A DNA stretch of 64,000 nt, taken from Mycoplasma sp. Bg1 (GTDB lineage: Bacteria; Bacillota_I; Bacilli_A; Mycoplasmatales; Hepatoplasmataceae). Numbering within the stretch: the stretch's first letter is position 1; each line of letters opens with the position of its first letter. A program made the translations under genes and the position numbers. The stretch lies in NCBI GenBank assembly GCA_001641205.1, contig LSMX01000002.1, forward strand, positions 62,001 through 126,000, read 5' to 3'. Shown piece by piece: positions 62,157 to 64,000 of this stretch. The notes beneath the pieces are model-generated. The model worked only from the letters and a program-made list of their open reading frames with translations. It was not told where the DNA came from and searched no databases.

Positions 62157-63257
62157 ATGAATAAATTAAAACATTTTGTTGATATTAATGAATTAACAAA
62201 TAAAGAAATTTTTGAAATATTAAAACTTATGAAAATGCTTAAAAAAGCAAGGTATAATGGGGCAGTTCCAGAACTACTTAAAAACAAAACTCTTGCTATG
62301 ATTTTTGAAGAACCTTCAACACGGACAAGAATCTCCTTTGAAGCAGCAATGACTTTACTTGGAGGACATGCCCAATATCTAAAACCAGGAGAATTACATT
62401 TTGGAGATCGTGAATCACTTTATGATACTACAAAAGTTATTTCAAGAATGGCAGATGGAATTTTTTGTAGAGCTTTAGAACATAAAACTCTACTAGCATT
62501 ACAAAAATATTCAGATGTTCCTGTATTCAATGGAATTACTGATTATAATCACCCAACACAAGCAATTGCAGATATCTTTACAATGTTTGAACATTTACCA
62601 ATGAGTAAACTACTTAAAAAAGAATCAATTACTGTTGCTTTTGTTGGAGATGCTACAAATGTTTGTAGTTCAACAATGCATATTGTTACTAAATTAGGAA
62701 TGAATTTTATCCAAATTGCTCCTAAAAAATATCAAGCAACAAAAGAATGAACTGATATTGCAGAACAATACATTAGAGCAAATGATGATAAAAACTTCCT
62801 CAAACTTACAGATGATGTAAATGAAATTGAAGGGGCTGATATTATTTATACCGATCTATGGTGATGAGTTGATCAAGAAGATCAAGCATCAGACAGATAT
62901 AAAGATTTTATGCCAACTTATCAAGTAAATGAAAAAATGCTTGAAAAAGCAGGAAGTCAAGCTCAAGTAATGCATTGTCTTCCATGTGCAAGAAATGTTG
63001 AACTTTCAGATGGAGCTTTTGATGGAGAACAATCAATTATTTTTGATCAAGCAGAAAATAGATTAACAGCCCAAATGGGACTTCTAGTTTATTATATGTA
63101 TCCACAAATTGATAAAGCAACTGAAGCCGAAAAACTTTATTGAAAAGGTAAAATTGAAAGTTTTATGGATGATAAAAACAGAGAATGAAAAAAAAGATAT
63201 AGTTATAACAATGATAATGAAATGCCTTTTGATTATTTAAAAAATGTTAAAATCTAA
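62157..63257 (+). CDS. ptcA: Putrescine carbamoyltransferase (agmatine deiminase pathway)
   Basis: The enzyme splits carbamoylputrescine into putrescine and carbamoyl phosphate, which yields ATP with carbamate kinase. The 366-residue protein has the carbamoyl-phosphate loop FEEPSTRTRISFE, GGHAQYLKPGELHFGDRESL, ITDYNHPTQAIADIFTM, and HCLPCARNVELSD. Ornithine transcarbamylases have HCLPAFH at that site, whereas putrescine enzymes have HCLPxxR; the neighbouring blocks (AFVGDATNVCSSTMHIVTKL, YTDLWWWV, YQVNEKMLEKAG, NRLTAQMGLLVYYM) also follow the enterococcal putrescine enzyme. RBS AGGAG precedes ATG 62157. An amino-acid/polyamine antiporter follows, as in agu operons. Confidence 0.85.
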
Positions 63258-63325
63258 TATAAATTAATTTCTAATTAAACTAATTTACTACTTAAATTTA
63301 TTTAAGACTTAGGAGTAAAGTCAAC

Positions 63326-64000
63326 ATGACTAAAAAAGAAAAAAAAGGTTTAGGAACTTTTCAAATAATTTTGTTTACCTTTTCTGCAGTTTTTGTTTTA
63401 GATTCATTAGGACTCCCAATAACTTTCGGATGAGAATCACTTATTTGATGGGTAATACTAGGAGTCCTCTTTTTCCTACCTTATGGGTTAATTACTTCAG
63501 AACTTAGTAGTACATATGGTTCTGAAGGGGGAATTTATAATTGAACAAAAAGAGCATATGGTTCAAAAATGGCAGGACGCTCAAATTATTTCTACTGAAT
63601 AAATGTAGCGCTTTGAATGCCAGCAGTTTATTTAGTGTTAGGAGATACTATGGCATATGCCATAGTAGATCATAGCGAGGGCGTTGAAAATGTTATGCAA
63701 AAAGACTGATGAGTTTGAGCATCAGTTGGAATTGCAATAATTGCAACATGAATTACTGTTTATGTAAATACATTGCCACTTGAAGAGGCTGCTTGAATCC
63801 CAAGCATTAGTTCAATAATTAAAATTTCTCTTGTAGCAATTTTATTTGTATCAATGATTGTTTACTTAATCGAAGGCGATCCTGCTGCTGGTGATAATTT
63901 AGTACAAACACCCTTTCTTGATCCAGAAAAAGGGGGAATTCAACCACATTTTGGTAGTTCAACAGCAATAATTGGAATTATTGTTTACAATATGTGCGGG
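63326..64000 (+). CDS. aguD: APC-family antiporter, probable agmatine/putrescine exchanger (truncated)
   Basis: About 225 residues are visible from ATG 63326 (AGGAG ahead). They form membrane helices typical of the APC superfamily: GTFQIILFTFSAVFVLDSLG, WWVILGVLFFLPYGLITSEL, SEGGIYNWTKRAYGSKMAGR, ALWMPAVYLVLGDTMAY and further helices to the window edge, with many UGA-Trp codons. The EGGIY motif after the second helix is shared by antiporters such as AguD and glutamate/GABA exchangers. Position directly after putrescine carbamoyltransferase suggests agmatine import in exchange for putrescine. The C-terminal half is outside the window. Confidence 0.78.

Noticed and set aside
62157..63257. Ornithine carbamoyltransferase (argF/arcB)
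   Set aside because: HCLPCAR in place of HCLPAFH and the match of several blocks to the enterococcal putrescine enzyme favour putrescine carbamoyltransferase.
1..64000. Insertion sequences, prophage or integrative elements
   Set aside because: No transposase, integrase or recombinase gene and no terminal inverted repeats with target duplications were found.

Overview
The window is chromosomal DNA of a Mollicutes bacterium (Mycoplasma/Spiroplasma/Hepatoplasma-type). It is extremely AT-rich. Most genes read through only if UGA is tryptophan: PlsC, FtsZ, UvrABC, LeuRS, AsnRS, all Pst proteins and the tRNA-modification genes carry in-frame TGA where a Trp fits. The window holds no peptidoglycan genes, and ftsZ stands without mraZ, mraW or ftsA. 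I cannot name the species. A LeuRS without its editing domain recalls Mycoplasma mobile, but that alone does not place the organism.

Layout. 1-4.3 kb (mostly minus): scpA (partial), plsC, acpS, an RNase H-like gene, a small plus-strand membrane protein, and infC-rpmI-rplT-rpsO behind an L20-type leader with an attenuator; infC appears to start with AUA. 4.3-12.5 kb (minus): phosphate ABC system 1, namely two tandem PstS paralogues, a fused PstC-PstA permease, and a PstB carrying a duplicated 247-residue coiled-coil module. 12.9-16.4 kb (plus): a HicA-like small protein, then ftsZ followed by two unknown membrane-anchored proteins. 16.5-21.9 kb (plus): two tandem surface proteins built of Ig/FN3-like repeats. 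22-24 kb (minus): a 28-residue-repeat protein broken by a homopolymer frameshift, and its intact paralogue. 24.1-30.7 kb (minus): uvrB-uvrA-uvrC. 30.8-34.9 kb (minus): two large coiled-coil proteins, the downstream one with a membrane anchor. 35-37.3 kb: rsgA and proS. 37.3-43.1 kb (minus): phosphate system 2 (pstS, fused pstCA, coiled-coil pstB, phoU). 43.2-52.1 kb (minus): a possible degenerate GGDEF-EAL protein, a UvrD/PcrA helicase, an RDD protein, folD, tsaD, asnS, tsaB, tsaE and tRNA-His. 52.1-57.6 kb (minus): a P1B metal ATPase, a nucleoside deoxyribosyltransferase-like gene, trmB and an editing-domain-less leuS. 57.7-60.9 kb (minus): rpsP-rimM-aquaporin-trmD-rplS. 61-64 kb: an alpha/beta hydrolase (minus), then putrescine carbamoyltransferase and an APC antiporter (plus), the start of an agmatine deiminase pathway for ATP.

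The most striking material is the phosphate uptake machinery. All three PstS-like binding proteins appear circularly permuted relative to classical PstS: the motif that is normally central or C-terminal comes first, and the normally N-terminal GST(S)/GSG motifs come in the second half. Both permeases are PstC-PstA fusions, and both PstB ATPases have long N-terminal coiled coils. In front of both system 1 pstS genes lie three six-base repeats spaced 11 bp apart at identical positions, resembling a Pho box. Several genes (acpS, the RNase H-like gene, proS) have TATAAT exactly six bases before ATG, the signature of leaderless mRNAs; leuS and the hydrolase gene have it nine bases before.
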